In this document: positions 26,377 to 35,993 of the stretch, piece by piece
Numbering within the stretch: the stretch's first letter is position 1
Layout: every line of letters starts with the position of its first letter
Assembly (NCBI RefSeq): GCF_017163935.1
Contig: NZ_JABVZR010000003.1
Coordinates: forward strand, 124,001 to 188,000
Length of the DNA stretch: 64,000 nt
Direction of reading: 5' to 3'
Origin: Novosphingobium terrae
GTDB taxonomy: Bacteria; Pseudomonadota; Alphaproteobacteria; Sphingomonadales; Sphingomonadaceae
Translations under genes and position numbers: made by a program
Notes under the pieces: model-generated
Databases searched by the model: none
What the model was told of the DNA's origin: nothing
Seen by the model: only the letters and a program-made list of their open reading frames with translations

Positions 26377-26982
26377 ATGGCTACTAAAAAGACTCCCGGC
26401 GTGCGCCGCCACCGCGATCTCGAAGTTACCGGCCGTGCCCGGAGCGCAGAACAAACCATGAGCCCTGTGCTTCGGGTTCTGCGTGAGCGAATGCCCGCAG
26501 ACACTGACCTTGAAACGAGCCGGCTCGGATTGCTGATGCTGTGGCTTGCCGATGATATCATCCGCTCGGTGAATGAAGAACTCGAAGAGTTCGAAATTTC
26601 CGAAAAGAAACTGGATGTTCTGCTGATTTTTGCCGCCCAGGCCGGCCTCTCGGCGGACTCGGCCACCGAACCGTCGCAAGCCATGCTCCAGACCCCGACC
26701 GGCATCGCCGACTATTTCGGGATCACCCGCGCAACCGCGACCAGCCTTCTCGATTGGCTTGAAAAGCGCGGTCTCGTGGAGCGCAAGAGGCATCCGACCG
26801 ATCGTCGCAGCACGCCCATCGAAATCACGGAAGCAGGCACCGATCTGGTGGATCGCGCAATCCCCAGCTTCTGGCATGCCTGCCACAATCTCTCGTCCCA
26901 TCTTTCGGCAAGGGACCAAAGCGATCTGAGCAGGATTCTCGGCAAAGTATGGCTCAATCTCAAAGATCGGCAGGAAGGGTGA
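26377..26982 (+). CDS. MarR-family transcriptional regulator
   Basis: 201 residues from ATG 26377 (a TTG 36 nt earlier is less likely). The winged helix lies near residues 95-150: TPTGIADYFGITRATATSLL, DWLEKRGLVERKRHPTDRRS, PIEITEAGTDLVD. An N-terminal extension of about 45 residues is basic. It sits 35 nt from the convergent TonB receptor gene at the edge of the aromatic catabolic cluster, and may sense an aromatic acid. Confidence 0.88.
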   Translation: MATKKTPGVRRHRDLEVTGRARSAEQTMSPVLRVLRERMPADTDLETSRLGLLMLWLADDIIRSVNEELEEFEISEKKLDVLLIFAAQAGLSADSATEPSQAMLQTPTGIADYFGITRATATSLLDWLEKRGLVERKRHPTDRRSTPIEITEAGTDLVDRAIPSFWHACHNLSSHLSARDQSDLSRILGKVWLNLKDRQEG

Positions 26983-27003
26983 ACGGCATTCCCCGTTCAC
27001 CCT
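26976..27003. terminator. bidirectional hairpin between MarR and TonB receptor genes
   Basis: AGGGTGAACGG (26976-26986) and CCGTTCACCCT (26993-27003) form a perfect 11-bp stem with a 6-nt loop in the 35-nt gap between the two convergent stops. No clear U-tract follows. Confidence 0.6.
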
Positions 27004-27017
27004 CCACCACCGTCACA

Positions 27018-29288
27018 TCAGAAGGTTGCCGTCATGCGGGCACCAAAGGTGCGCTGCGGTGCGGGATAGGCGATGTCGCTGAACAGGCTTGTCATATTGC
27101 GCGGCTCGAATGAGCTGTTGTAGCGCTCATTCAGAAGATTCTTGGACCAGAGCTGCAAGGACATCGCCGGATTGATCTTATACGTCACAGTGGCGTTCAC
27201 CAGGGAGATGTTTTTCTCTTCATTCAAATTGTCGATCCACCAATATTGCTTTCCTGAAAGCGCATAGTCGATACGCGCGGTGATATCGCCCGAACCCAGG
27301 GTCCAGCGATATTGCGCATAGGCATTGACTGACCAATGGGCAAAGTTGGGCAAATGTTTGCCCAGCGCGGTCTGCGCCCCGGCCGCGATGGAGCTGGGAA
27401 AACCGGCAGCGACAGCATCGAATTGAGTGATTTTGGAATCCATCAATCCGCCCGCCACGCCGAGATGCAGGGCTGAGGACAGACGCAGATCGCTATCGGC
27501 TTCGATCCCCTTTATCCACGCCCGGGGAATGGTGTAAAGCGTCTGAGCGCCCAGCGAACCGTCGAATTCATACTCCTGAACGTTGTGATAATCTTCGTAA
27601 AAAGCAGCAGCACTGAAGCGCAGCTTGCGATCGAGGAAGCTGCCTTTGAAGCCTGCCTCATAATTCCAGAGCTGCTCGGCCTGATAGGTGCGACCATAGC
27701 TGGTCGAAGCCGGATTGAAACCACCGCTGCGAAAACCCTTCGAGACCGTGGCGTAAAGCAGGTGTTCCGCCGTGGGCTTCCAGGCGATTGAAAATTTGGG
27801 CTGAAGGGAATCGAAGGTCACATTGCGATGCTTGGGATCATTGCCGATGATCGCGGCCGGTCGATCGTCCGTCTGATGGCGATGTTCAACGTCATAACGC
27901 AGACCTGCGGTCAATTCGATGACCTTTGTCAGATCATAATTGGCATTGCCGAAGATCGCCTCGGCATCATTGTGCTGAGTGTTCTGGTTGAACGCGATCT
28001 GGACCGCTCCGGGATCTTCGGTGGAGGACAATCCATCATAAAGATGGGCAAGCGTGCGCGTGCCATTGCGGAATTGGGCGAGATTCTGTTGGAAAAGATT
28101 GAAATTTCCCGGTGCAATAAACACGGGAAAGTGATCCTGCGCGTTGGTCTTGAGGCCGAACGCCCCCACCACCCAGCGGAAAGGCTGGCCACTGCGCGAA
28201 GTGAGACGAATTTCCTGGCTAAAAATGTCCGATCTGTTGGTCGAATAGAAACTCCAGATGGGGTAAGGGCCCCAGGCAAGATCAGCAGCATTCTGAGTGC
28301 CGATGCCCGTACCAGGTTGACCGAGATTGTCCCGGATGCCGCTGTAGCCTGAAACACTTTGCAAGGTTGCAAATCCGAAATCATTGGCAAGTTTGAGCGA
28401 CACAACGTTCAGCGTGCGATGATCAACCGCCAGTGTGTTCGACTGTGACTGGGCATCATTATCATTCTGCTCGAAATCATTGTAATGGGCGACCCAGTAA
28501 TTCGCTCCAGCCTTAAGCAGGCTGTATGTGTAGCGCAAATCTGCCGAGAAGCTGCCACCCGGCTTCCACAACAAGCCAGCCTTGATCTCGCGCTGGTTGG
28601 CGAAATCAGTGTTTCTGTTGAGAAAAACATCACGGTTGGTGCCATCGAAATCGCTGAATGAGGCAGCCACGCGATAGAACAGCTTATCCATGACAATGGG
28701 ACCGGACGCGACAGCCTGCGCTTCGATCAGGCCGGCGTTTCCAGCGCCAATCATAAATTTGTACTGCGGCTTGTCTGTCGGATCCTTGGTGGTGATGATC
28801 ATCGCGCCGCCAATGGCATCTCGACCGTAAAGCGCCCCCTGCGGCCCTTTGAGCACCTCGATCTGCTTAAGATCGAAAAGCCCCTGCGAAAATTCCAGAC
28901 CGCTGTTGGACTGCACGCCATCGACGATCACTGCCACGGAAGGATCACCATTCCGGTTGGCAATCACACCGCGGATGTTGAAGAATTCCGAACCAGGGCT
29001 CAAGGACTCCACAAAGGAGACATTGGGGATCTGGCTCGCCACATCGGAGAGGCCAGTGACATTTGTCTGCGCCAGCGTGGCTTCGGAGATCGCGGTGATC
29101 GCATCGGGAATGCGCTGCACCTGTTCGGCACGTTGGCGGGCCGTCACGACGATATCGGCGGCGTCCGGATGCGCCGAGTCGCGCCCGGCATCGTGTGGCT
29201 GAATCGCTGTTTGTGCCATGACGGCCTGGGCCGAAACACCGCTCAAGACGCTGGCGCACACCAACAGAAGTGCTTTCAATCTTTTCAT
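27018..29288 (-). CDS. TonB-dependent outer-membrane receptor
   Basis: 756 residues. Signal peptide 1-25 (cleavage near VMAQ). A TonB-box-like stretch DIVVTARQRAEQVQRIPDAI is followed by the plug domain (GLSDVASQIPNVSF, GVIANRNGDPSVAVIVDGVQ, IEVLKGPQGALYGRDAIGGA). The beta-barrel ends in RTFGARMTATF with the terminal aromatic. It imports a scarce ligand through the outer membrane. Its position facing the hpa-like operon suggests the aromatic substrate or a derivative, which is inference. Ligand not predictable. Confidence 0.93.
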   Translation of the reverse strand: MKRLKALLLVCASVLSGVSAQAVMAQTAIQPHDAGRDSAHPDAADIVVTARQRAEQVQRIPDAITAISEATLAQTNVTGLSDVASQIPNVSFVESLSPGSEFFNIRGVIANRNGDPSVAVIVDGVQSNSGLEFSQGLFDLKQIEVLKGPQGALYGRDAIGGAMIITTKDPTDKPQYKFMIGAGNAGLIEAQAVASGPIVMDKLFYRVAASFSDFDGTNRDVFLNRNTDFANQREIKAGLLWKPGGSFSADLRYTYSLLKAGANYWVAHYNDFEQNDNDAQSQSNTLAVDHRTLNVVSLKLANDFGFATLQSVSGYSGIRDNLGQPGTGIGTQNAADLAWGPYPIWSFYSTNRSDIFSQEIRLTSRSGQPFRWVVGAFGLKTNAQDHFPVFIAPGNFNLFQQNLAQFRNGTRTLAHLYDGLSSTEDPGAVQIAFNQNTQHNDAEAIFGNANYDLTKVIELTAGLRYDVEHRHQTDDRPAAIIGNDPKHRNVTFDSLQPKFSIAWKPTAEHLLYATVSKGFRSGGFNPASTSYGRTYQAEQLWNYEAGFKGSFLDRKLRFSAAAFYEDYHNVQEYEFDGSLGAQTLYTIPRAWIKGIEADSDLRLSSALHLGVAGGLMDSKITQFDAVAAGFPSSIAAGAQTALGKHLPNFAHWSVNAYAQYRWTLGSGDITARIDYALSGKQYWWIDNLNEEKNISLVNATVTYKINPAMSLQLWSKNLLNERYNSSFEPRNMTSLFSDIAYPAPQRTFGARMTATF

Positions 29289-29505
29289 TTTTCTCTCCCC
29301 CGAAGCGCGATCCGGCCCGCGATTTCACGTGGCCGGAGGTTTCAAAAACGATTCATGCTTCGTAATTCCGATATTACGAGAGCCATATAACCTGTCAATC
29401 AAATCACAATTCAGCCTGACACCCTCTTCCTGCGCCCATCCTGTTCAGCCCGCCCCCTTTCAGGCCACGCTACTGCTCACCGGCACAGGCACGACCTTTA
29501 TTCGC

Positions 29506-29533
29506 TTGACTGATTATACGCCTGTCGTACATT
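29506..29533 (+). promoter_or_regulatory. predicted promoter of the catabolic operon
   Basis: TTGACT (29506-29511) and TACATT (29528-29533) are 16 nt apart, 32 nt before the VOC start codon. The 277-nt gap between the divergent TonB receptor and this operon is AT-richer than its surroundings and would hold control sites for both. Confidence 0.4.
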
Positions 29534-29565
29534 ATGCCCCACAAGCAAAATGAGAGGCTTCAGAC

Positions 29566-30018
29566 ATGGCTGTCCACGTATTGGAAATTCACCATATCGG
29601 CTTGGGCATGACGAACGCTCAGGCCGACCAGGCCCGTGACTACTACCGCGATGTGCTCGATCTGACTCAAGATGCGGGCCGGTGGCATATCCCCGGCATT
29701 CACGGCTATTTCCTCGATGTCCCCAGCGACAATCAGATCCACCTGCTGGGCAGCGACGGCCCCTCACCCTACAGCAAGGGACCGGGCAAGGATCCAGTTG
29801 AAAACCACGTCGCACTGGCTGTCGCGGACATCATCGAGGCGGAAGAGGAACTCAAGCGACTGGGCGTCGATTATTTCACGCTAGACAACGTGGCCTCTCC
29901 GAATCTCAAGCAATTGTTCCTGCGCGATCCCGCCAACAATCTGATCGAATTGCACCAGCTCGGCCTGTGCCGCTGCCGCAAGTCGCAACGCCAGGCACCC
30001 GCTGAAGCGACCGCCTGA
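29566..30018 (+). CDS. VOC-superfamily (glyoxalase/extradiol-fold) protein
   Basis: 150 residues, one full VOC module pair: [48 protein letters not shown] and NLIELHQLG. The likely metal ligands are His in EIHHIGL, His in ENHVAL and Glu in NLIELHQ. At this size it is more like a glyoxalase/epimerase-type VOC protein than a 300-residue extradiol dioxygenase. It opens the operon 49 nt before the HpaB gene, so a role as ring-cleavage enzyme or isomerase is worth considering but unproven. Confidence 0.8.
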   Translation: MAVHVLEIHHIGLGMTNAQADQARDYYRDVLDLTQDAGRWHIPGIHGYFLDVPSDNQIHLLGSDGPSPYSKGPGKDPVENHVALAVADIIEAEEELKRLGVDYFTLDNVASPNLKQLFLRDPANNLIELHQLGLCRCRKSQRQAPAEATA

Positions 30019-30067
30019 CACACGATCGACGGCGCTAATCAGCGCTGATCACAAACAGGAGAGAATT

Positions 30068-31630
30068 ATGTCTGAATTGCGTATGGATGCGCCGGAATTG
30101 GTCGTGCCCGGAAAAAAGGGGCCGTACACCGGGCAGGAATATCTCGACAGTCTGGATGATGGCCGCGAGGTCTGGATCTATGGCGAACGGGTAAAGAACG
30201 TGGCGACCCACCCTGCCTTCCGCAATGCCGCGCGCATGACCGCCAGGATCTACGACGCGCTTCACGATCCGGCGAAGCGCGATCTGATGACGATCCCGAT
30301 GGACAACGGTTCTGGCATTCGGACTCACCGCTTTTTCCAGGCGCCGAAATCTGTCGAGGAGCAGGTCGCAACCCGTGACGCCATCGCGGAATGGGCGCGC
30401 ATGACCTATGGCTGGATGGGGCGCACCCCGGATTACAAGGCTGCCTGGGTCGGTACGCTGGCCTGCAACAGCGGACTTTACGGAGAATATCAGGCCAATG
30501 CTGATCGCTGGTACGATTATGCCCGTGAACGCGTGCCCTTCATCAACCATGCGATCGTGCATCCTCCGGTCGACCGAAATATCCCCAACGAGGACTCGGA
30601 TGTCTTCGTCCGCGTGGAGAAGGAAACCGATGCAGGGCTGGTGATCAGCGGCGCCAAGGTCGTCGCAACCGGGGCCGCCCTCACTCACTATACCTTCGTG
30701 GCCCATTACGGCGTCGTGCACAATCTCAAGAAGTTCTCGCCGATCTTCATGGTTCCGACCAATGCGCCGGGGGTCAAGATCATCTGCCGCGGCTCCTATG
30801 AGTATATGTCAGGCGCCGTGGGCAGCCCCTTCGATCACCCGCTTTCGAGCCGCATGGATGAGAATGATTCCATTCTGATCTTCGACAATGTGCTGATCCC
30901 CTGGGAGGACGTGCTGATGTACGGGGTCGAGCAATCGAACCAGTTCATCAAGCAATCGGGCTTCCTCGGCCGCACGCTGCTGCATGGCTGCACGCGGCTG
31001 GCGGTGAAGCTAGACTTTATCTGCGGCCTGTTCCTCAAGGCAGTCGAGATCACAGGCACCAAGGACTTCAGGGGCGTGCAGGCCGCCGTGGGCGAAGCAC
31101 TGGGTCTGCGCCACGCCATGTGGGGCCTTTCCGATGCGATGGCCAATTGCCCTGATCCCTGGGTGAACGGCTATGTTCTGCCCAATGTCGAGGCGGCCCT
31201 GGCCTATCGCACCCTGGCGGCGGATTCCTACTCGCGCATCAAGAGCCTCATCGGCAAGATCGTGGCGAGCGGGCTGGTCTATCTGCCCTCCACCGCCGCC
31301 GATTTCTCCAATCCGGAGCTGCGCCCCTATCTCGACAAATATGTGCGCGGATCGAACGGCATCGACTCGGTCGAGCGGGTCAAGACACTCAAGCTGCTGT
31401 GGGATGCAGTCGGCAGCGAATTCGCCACGCGGCACGAACTTTATGAGCTGAACTATTCGGGCAGCTATGAGCAGCAAAAGGTCGATCCACTCCTCGTCGC
31501 CAATGCGACCGGGCGGGCCGACAAGCTGAAGGCTTTCGCCGATCAATGCATGGCCGAATATGATCTGAGCGGATGGACCGCGAAAGATCTCATCAACCCG
31601 GGCGATTTCAATGTCTTCGCCCGTTGCTGA
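30068..31630 (+). CDS. HpaB-family FADH2-dependent aromatic monooxygenase
   Basis: 520 residues, the length of E. coli HpaB. Family regions: [87 protein letters not shown] and [20 protein letters not shown]. Two-component class D flavoprotein monooxygenase: takes FADH2 from a separate reductase and ortho-hydroxylates a phenol such as 4-hydroxyphenylacetate. Chlorophenol monooxygenases (TftD/TcpA) are relatives, so that substrate class is an alternative. The next gene, a flavin reductase, overlaps it by 20 nt. Confidence 0.9.
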   Translation: MSELRMDAPELVVPGKKGPYTGQEYLDSLDDGREVWIYGERVKNVATHPAFRNAARMTARIYDALHDPAKRDLMTIPMDNGSGIRTHRFFQAPKSVEEQVATRDAIAEWARMTYGWMGRTPDYKAAWVGTLACNSGLYGEYQANADRWYDYARERVPFINHAIVHPPVDRNIPNEDSDVFVRVEKETDAGLVISGAKVVATGAALTHYTFVAHYGVVHNLKKFSPIFMVPTNAPGVKIICRGSYEYMSGAVGSPFDHPLSSRMDENDSILIFDNVLIPWEDVLMYGVEQSNQFIKQSGFLGRTLLHGCTRLAVKLDFICGLFLKAVEITGTKDFRGVQAAVGEALGLRHAMWGLSDAMANCPDPWVNGYVLPNVEAALAYRTLAADSYSRIKSLIGKIVASGLVYLPSTAADFSNPELRPYLDKYVRGSNGIDSVERVKTLKLLWDAVGSEFATRHELYELNYSGSYEQQKVDPLLVANATGRADKLKAFADQCMAEYDLSGWTAKDLINPGDFNVFARC

Positions 31631-32144
31631 GAACAGCTCTCCATCCGTGGAAGGTGGCGCCGGCCTGTCCGGCGCCACCCAGACGCTGGACAAGGCCCTG
31701 TTCCGGCAGGCGCTGGGGCGCTTCGCCACCGGCGTCACCGTGATCACCACCATGGTGGGCGAAGATGTCCATGGCATGACGGCCAGCGCCTTCATGTCCG
31801 GCTCACTCGAACCGCCGCTGGTGGTGATCTCGATCGCCAGAAAGGCGCGCATCCATGCTCTGATCGAGGCGTCAGCTGTGTTCGGGGTGAGCATCCTTCA
31901 TGCTGGGCAGGAACTGCATGGCCGCCATTTCGGCGGGCAGGCATCTGCGGAGTGCATCCCGGGCTTCACAGCGCATGAGGGTATCCCGATGCTCGATGAT
32001 GCGCTGGCCAGCATCGCGGCGACCGTCGAGCATGCCTATGCCTGCGGCGACCACACACTTTTTCTAGGGCGCGTGCGCCATCTTCGGGTCACGGATGGCG
32101 AGCCTCTGCTCCACTTCACCGGCAATTTTCGCAAGATAGGCTGA
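31611..32144 (+). CDS. flavin reductase (HpaC-like small component)
   Basis: 177 residues with the split-barrel flavin reductase fold: [75 protein letters not shown]. It uses NAD(P)H to reduce FAD for the monooxygenase. It starts inside the HpaB gene (20-nt overlap), so the two are made together. An N-terminal extension of about 28 residues is Ser/Gly-rich; GTG or ATG starts further in are possible. Confidence 0.9.
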   Translation: MSSPVAENSSPSVEGGAGLSGATQTLDKALFRQALGRFATGVTVITTMVGEDVHGMTASAFMSGSLEPPLVVISIARKARIHALIEASAVFGVSILHAGQELHGRHFGGQASAECIPGFTAHEGIPMLDDALASIAATVEHAYACGDHTLFLGRVRHLRVTDGEPLLHFTGNFRKIG

Positions 32145-32153
32145 GGCAAGGCA

Positions 32154-33041
32154 ATGCGCATCTTTCGCGAGCTTTCCGATTTCGACGCGGATCTGGCCGG
32201 AGCCGCCGTTGCGCTCGGTAATTTCGACGGCGTTCATCTGGGGCACCGGCATATTTTCCGCGTGGCTCAGGAAACCGGTCTGGCGGTGGGGGCCGTGACA
32301 TTCGCCCCCCACCCGCGCCGGTTCTTTGACCCTGATGGTGACCCGTTCGAAATCGGCTCGTCGGACGACAAGCTGGAACAGCTTGCCGCCATCGGATGCC
32401 ATTTCGCTGTGGTGATCGATTTCGGGCGCGCAATCGCAGAGATGTCCGCAGGCCTCTTCATGCGTGACATTCTGTCCCGCGCCTTGCGTGTGCGCCATGT
32501 CGTGGTTGGGCGCGGGTTTGTCTTCGGTGCCGAGCGCGGCGGTGATGTCGATCTGCTTCGGCGCGAAGGCCCATCGCTGGGTTTCACCACCGACGCTATC
32601 ACGCGGACGATGATCGGATCCCAGATCTGTTCATCGAGCATGATACGCAGCCATATTGGCGCCGGACGGATCGAGGAGGCCAATATGGCCCTGGGCCGGC
32701 CATGGCGTATCGAGGCGCGGTTGGGCGATGGATCGTCCCACAGCCTGTTTCGTGACGTCACAATTCGCGAAGGGCAATTGCTGCCTCCGGACGGCCAGTT
32801 CGTGGTCGATGTCGAGCGCCCCGACCGCTCTGTGACGAAGACCATCGCGATCCTTGCCACCGAAACCACTGGCCGGATGCTGGTCCTCAAGGAGCCGGCC
32901 GGCATGGCCTCCGGCTCGCGGATCTGGCTCCGTTTCCTTTGTGCGTATGCAGCCGCCGATCCTCTCGCCCGGCTCCACGCCGCACATATGCCGCAGATGC
33001 CCACCCGGCATCCTGTCAACATCACTGGAGAGAGCCTGTGA
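32154..33041 (+). CDS. RibF-like FAD synthetase without recognisable riboflavin kinase domain
   Basis: 295 residues. Residues 1-180 carry the FMN adenylyltransferase signatures: VALGNFDGVHLGHRHIF (nucleotidyltransferase HxGH-type motif), VTFAPHPRRFF, FVFGAERGGDVDLL and SSSMIRSHIGAGRIEEANMA, then LGRPWRI. The C-terminal third replaces the riboflavin kinase motif (GxxLGFPTAN is absent) with GDGSSHSLFRDVTIREGQLL and a beta-rich tail. Probably it turns FMN into FAD for the HpaB enzyme. A housekeeping RibF usually sits beside ileS, so this is a dedicated paralogue. It lies 9 nt after the reductase. Confidence 0.82.
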   Translation: MRIFRELSDFDADLAGAAVALGNFDGVHLGHRHIFRVAQETGLAVGAVTFAPHPRRFFDPDGDPFEIGSSDDKLEQLAAIGCHFAVVIDFGRAIAEMSAGLFMRDILSRALRVRHVVVGRGFVFGAERGGDVDLLRREGPSLGFTTDAITRTMIGSQICSSSMIRSHIGAGRIEEANMALGRPWRIEARLGDGSSHSLFRDVTIREGQLLPPDGQFVVDVERPDRSVTKTIAILATETTGRMLVLKEPAGMASGSRIWLRFLCAYAAADPLARLHAAHMPQMPTRHPVNITGESL

Positions 33042-33703
33042 ACTTTGATCTCGCAGCCATGGGTGCCAAGCCAAGATACAATCTGCTGACGGCGCTCGTC
33101 GTCCCCCGCCCCATCGCCTGGGTCACGTCACGCAATGCCTCGGGGCAGCTCAATGTCGCGCCTTTCTCCTTCTTCAACCTGATGTCGGGCAATCCGCCTG
33201 TCTTGTGTCTTGGCGTTGGCGCGCGCGATGGCATTCCCAAGGATACGGCGCGCAACATTCTTGAAACAAGCGACTTCGTGGTCAATCTGGTCAGCGAAGC
33301 ATGCCTGCCCGCCATGAACGCCACCGCGATCGATTTTCCTCCGCAGGTCGACGAAGCGCAGGAAGCCGGTCTTGCGCTTGAGGATTGCATCCACATCGAT
33401 GTGCCCCGTCTGGCGATCAGCCCTGTCGCGCTGGAATGCCGGTTGATGCAAGCCGTTCCCTTCGGTGTCGGACGCAACATCCTGATCGCGGACATCCTGA
33501 GTGCGCATGTCCGCAATGACGCTGTGCTCAACGCAGAACGCGGGCACATCGACGCTTTCGCTCTGGAAATGGTGGGGCGCATGCATGGCGGCGGATGGTA
33601 CGCGCGCGCGCGTGACGGTTTCCGCCTGCCTCGGCTGAAGGAAGAGGACTGGCGATCGCAAGCATCCGTGCAATCGCCGGAACAGGGCACGCTGCCGGAC
33701 TGA
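33038..33703 (+). CDS. flavin reductase-like / FMN-binding split-barrel protein (second)
   Basis: 221 residues from GTG 33038, overlapping the RibF-like stop (GTGA). DIM6/NTAB-type signatures: RYNLLTALVVPRPIAWVTSR, LNVAPFSFFNLMSGNPPVLC, TARNILETSDFVVNLVSEA. The family binds FMN and includes flavin reductases and oxygen-dependent enzymes. It differs from the HpaC-like protein. Either it feeds a second flavin pool or it carries out a separate step in the pathway. Confidence 0.82.
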   Translation: MNFDLAAMGAKPRYNLLTALVVPRPIAWVTSRNASGQLNVAPFSFFNLMSGNPPVLCLGVGARDGIPKDTARNILETSDFVVNLVSEACLPAMNATAIDFPPQVDEAQEAGLALEDCIHIDVPRLAISPVALECRLMQAVPFGVGRNILIADILSAHVRNDAVLNAERGHIDAFALEMVGRMHGGGWYARARDGFRLPRLKEEDWRSQASVQSPEQGTLPD

Positions 33704-33744
33704 TCGCCACCTTTTTGCACCTCTCACAATCTCAGGACAATCCC

Positions 33745-35190
33745 ATGAACACGGCCTTTCAGAGCCCTCAAGATTCGCAGCTCGATGCCGATGTCCCGGC
33801 CTTTCCGGTGTTCGATCCCGCCAATGGCGAGGTCATCGGTTACGCCCCCGATCAGGATGCATCCGATGCGCTTGCCGCGCTCGACAGGGCCGAAATCGCC
33901 TATGCCCTGTGGCGAAGCGTGACGCCCACCGAGCGCGCCCGGCGCCTGCGGCTTTGGGCTCATAAGCTGCGTGAGCGGGAGGACGAGCTTGCCGCCCTGA
34001 TTTCGCAGGAACAGGGCAAGCCGATCGCGGAAAGCCGGGCCGAAGTCGCCCAGGGCATCGGCCATGCCGAATGGTTCGCGGAAGAAGCCCGGCGAACCTA
34101 TGGCGAGATCATTCCCGAGCAGGTCGAGGGACGGCGCATGATGGTGGTGCGCGAGCCGGTCGGCATCGTCGCGGCTGTTACGCCATGGAATTTCCCGATG
34201 GCCATGCCCATGCGCAAGGTGGCGCCCGCACTCGCCGCGGGCTGCGCGATCGTGCTGAAACCGGCCGCTGAAACGCCGCTCACCGCGCTTGCTCTGGCAA
34301 GAATGGCTGTGGAATCAGGTCTGCCCGAAGGATTGTTCACCGTGGTAACGGCACCCAAGGAACGGGCTGCGGAGGTCGTCGGCACATGGCTGGATGACAG
34401 TCGGGTCAGAAAGCTGACCTTCACGGGATCGACGCAAGTGGGCAGGCTGCTGGCCGCTCAGGCCGCGCCCGATCTCAAGCGCCTGTCGATGGAACTGGGC
34501 GGGAATGCCGCCTTCATCGTCTTCGCGGATGCGGATATCGACCGTGCCGTCGCCTGCCTGATCGCAGCGAAATTCCGCAATGCCGGGCAGACCTGCATTT
34601 CGCCCAATCGCGTTCTGGTCGATGAACTGATCCATGACCGCTTCGCAGCCGCGCTGTGCCGGGCCGTCGAGGCCCTGAAAGTCGGCCCGGCGAGCGATCC
34701 CGCAAGTACTGTCGGCCCCCTGATCAGCGAAGCCGCGGTGGAGAAGGTGGCGCGCCATATCGCTGATGCGCAGGCGCATGGGGCCAAAGTGATGCTCGGG
34801 GGCCGGGCCGACGGGTTGTTCTATCAACCGACCGTCCTCACCGGGGCAACACCGGCCATGGCGCTGGCTCAGGAAGAGACATTCGGGCCAGTCGCCGCCC
34901 TGTTCCGCTTCTCGGGCGAGGCTGACGGCATCGCGCAGGCCAATGCCACGCCCTTTGGCCTGGCTGCCTATTTCTTCACCACCGATATCGAACGCATCTG
35001 GCGGGTGAGCGCCGCGCTAGAGGCCGGCATGATCGGCATCAATGAGGCGGTGATTTCCACGGAAGTCGCGCCCTTCGGCGGCATCAAACAGTCCGGATAC
35101 GGCCGCGAAGGGTCGCGTCACGGCCTCGATGACTATCAGCACCTCAAATATCTTTGCCAAGGGCAATCGCTTTCGGAGATCCCCGCATGA
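33745..35190 (+). CDS. NAD(P)+-dependent aldehyde dehydrogenase (SSADH/HpaE-like)
   Basis: 481 residues from ATG 33745 (AGGA 8 nt upstream). Landmarks: [45 protein letters not shown], catalytic Glu in [10 protein letters not shown], catalytic Cys in [13 protein letters not shown], and [20 protein letters not shown]. The sequence is closest in style to GabD-type succinate semialdehyde dehydrogenases. In this operon it would oxidise the semialdehyde released by the HpaI aldolase, or carboxymethyl-hydroxymuconic semialdehyde (HpaE role). The two roles cannot be told apart here. Confidence 0.9.
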   Translation: MNTAFQSPQDSQLDADVPAFPVFDPANGEVIGYAPDQDASDALAALDRAEIAYALWRSVTPTERARRLRLWAHKLREREDELAALISQEQGKPIAESRAEVAQGIGHAEWFAEEARRTYGEIIPEQVEGRRMMVVREPVGIVAAVTPWNFPMAMPMRKVAPALAAGCAIVLKPAAETPLTALALARMAVESGLPEGLFTVVTAPKERAAEVVGTWLDDSRVRKLTFTGSTQVGRLLAAQAAPDLKRLSMELGGNAAFIVFADADIDRAVACLIAAKFRNAGQTCISPNRVLVDELIHDRFAAALCRAVEALKVGPASDPASTVGPLISEAAVEKVARHIADAQAHGAKVMLGGRADGLFYQPTVLTGATPAMALAQEETFGPVAALFRFSGEADGIAQANATPFGLAAYFFTTDIERIWRVSAALEAGMIGINEAVISTEVAPFGGIKQSGYGREGSRHGLDDYQHLKYLCQGQSLSEIPA

Positions 35191-35993
35191 CCCTCAATTC
35201 CTCCACCGTTCTGGACGCTGCCCGGCGCCTTCATGAAGCCGAAACCACGGGTTTGCAGATCCGGCACTTCTCTAGCGAATTTCCACAGATGGATATCGCC
35301 GATGCCTATGCCATCCAGTCGGCCTGGATCGATCTCAAGGTCGCGGAGGGGCGGCGGATCAAGGGGCACAAGATCGGGCTGACATCGAAGGCGATGCAAT
35401 ATTCCTCGCAGATCGACGAACCGGATTATGGCGTGCTGCTGGACGATATGTTCTTCGCCGAGGGCAGCAATATTCCCACCAACCGCTTTATCGCACCGCG
35501 CCTTGAGGTCGAGCTGGCCTTTGTTCTGAAGGAGCCCCTGTCAGGCCCCGATTGCACGATCTTCGACGTTCTGCGTGCGACAGACTATGTTGTTCCCGCC
35601 CTCGAAATCATCGATGCGCGGATCGAACAGAAAGACCGGGACAGCGGGATCATGCGCAAGGTCTTCGACACCATATCGGATAATGCCGCCAATGCCGGCG
35701 TCATTCTTGGCGGGCGCCCCGTGCGCCCGGATGCAGTCGATCTGCGATGGGTGTCCGCCCTTTGCTATCGCAACGGCGTGATCGAGGAATCTGGCGTGGC
35801 GGCAGCGGTCCTCAATCACCCGGCGACCGGCGTGGCATGGCTGGCGAACAAGCTGGCTGCTTATAATGTGCCTCTGGAAGCCGGCCATGTCGTGCTTGCC
35901 GGTTCCTTCACGCGCCCGGTCTTCGCCCAGGCGGGGGATACGTTCCATGTCGATTACGGCCCGCTGGGCGCTATTTCCTGCAGGTTCCAGTGA
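35187..35993 (+). CDS. hpaH: 2-oxo-hept-4-ene-1,7-dioate hydratase family (HpaH-like)
   Basis: 268 residues from ATG 35187, overlapping the aldehyde dehydrogenase stop (ATGA). Family motifs: [28 protein letters not shown], the acidic pair in [11 protein letters not shown], and [16 protein letters not shown]. Members (HpaH/MhpD/DmpE) add water to a 2-hydroxy-dienoate with Mg2+ or Mn2+. Directly followed by the aldolase, as in hpa operons. Confidence 0.9.
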   Translation: MTLNSSTVLDAARRLHEAETTGLQIRHFSSEFPQMDIADAYAIQSAWIDLKVAEGRRIKGHKIGLTSKAMQYSSQIDEPDYGVLLDDMFFAEGSNIPTNRFIAPRLEVELAFVLKEPLSGPDCTIFDVLRATDYVVPALEIIDARIEQKDRDSGIMRKVFDTISDNAANAGVILGGRPVRPDAVDLRWVSALCYRNGVIEESGVAAAVLNHPATGVAWLANKLAAYNVPLEAGHVVLAGSFTRPVFAQAGDTFHVDYGPLGAISCRFQ

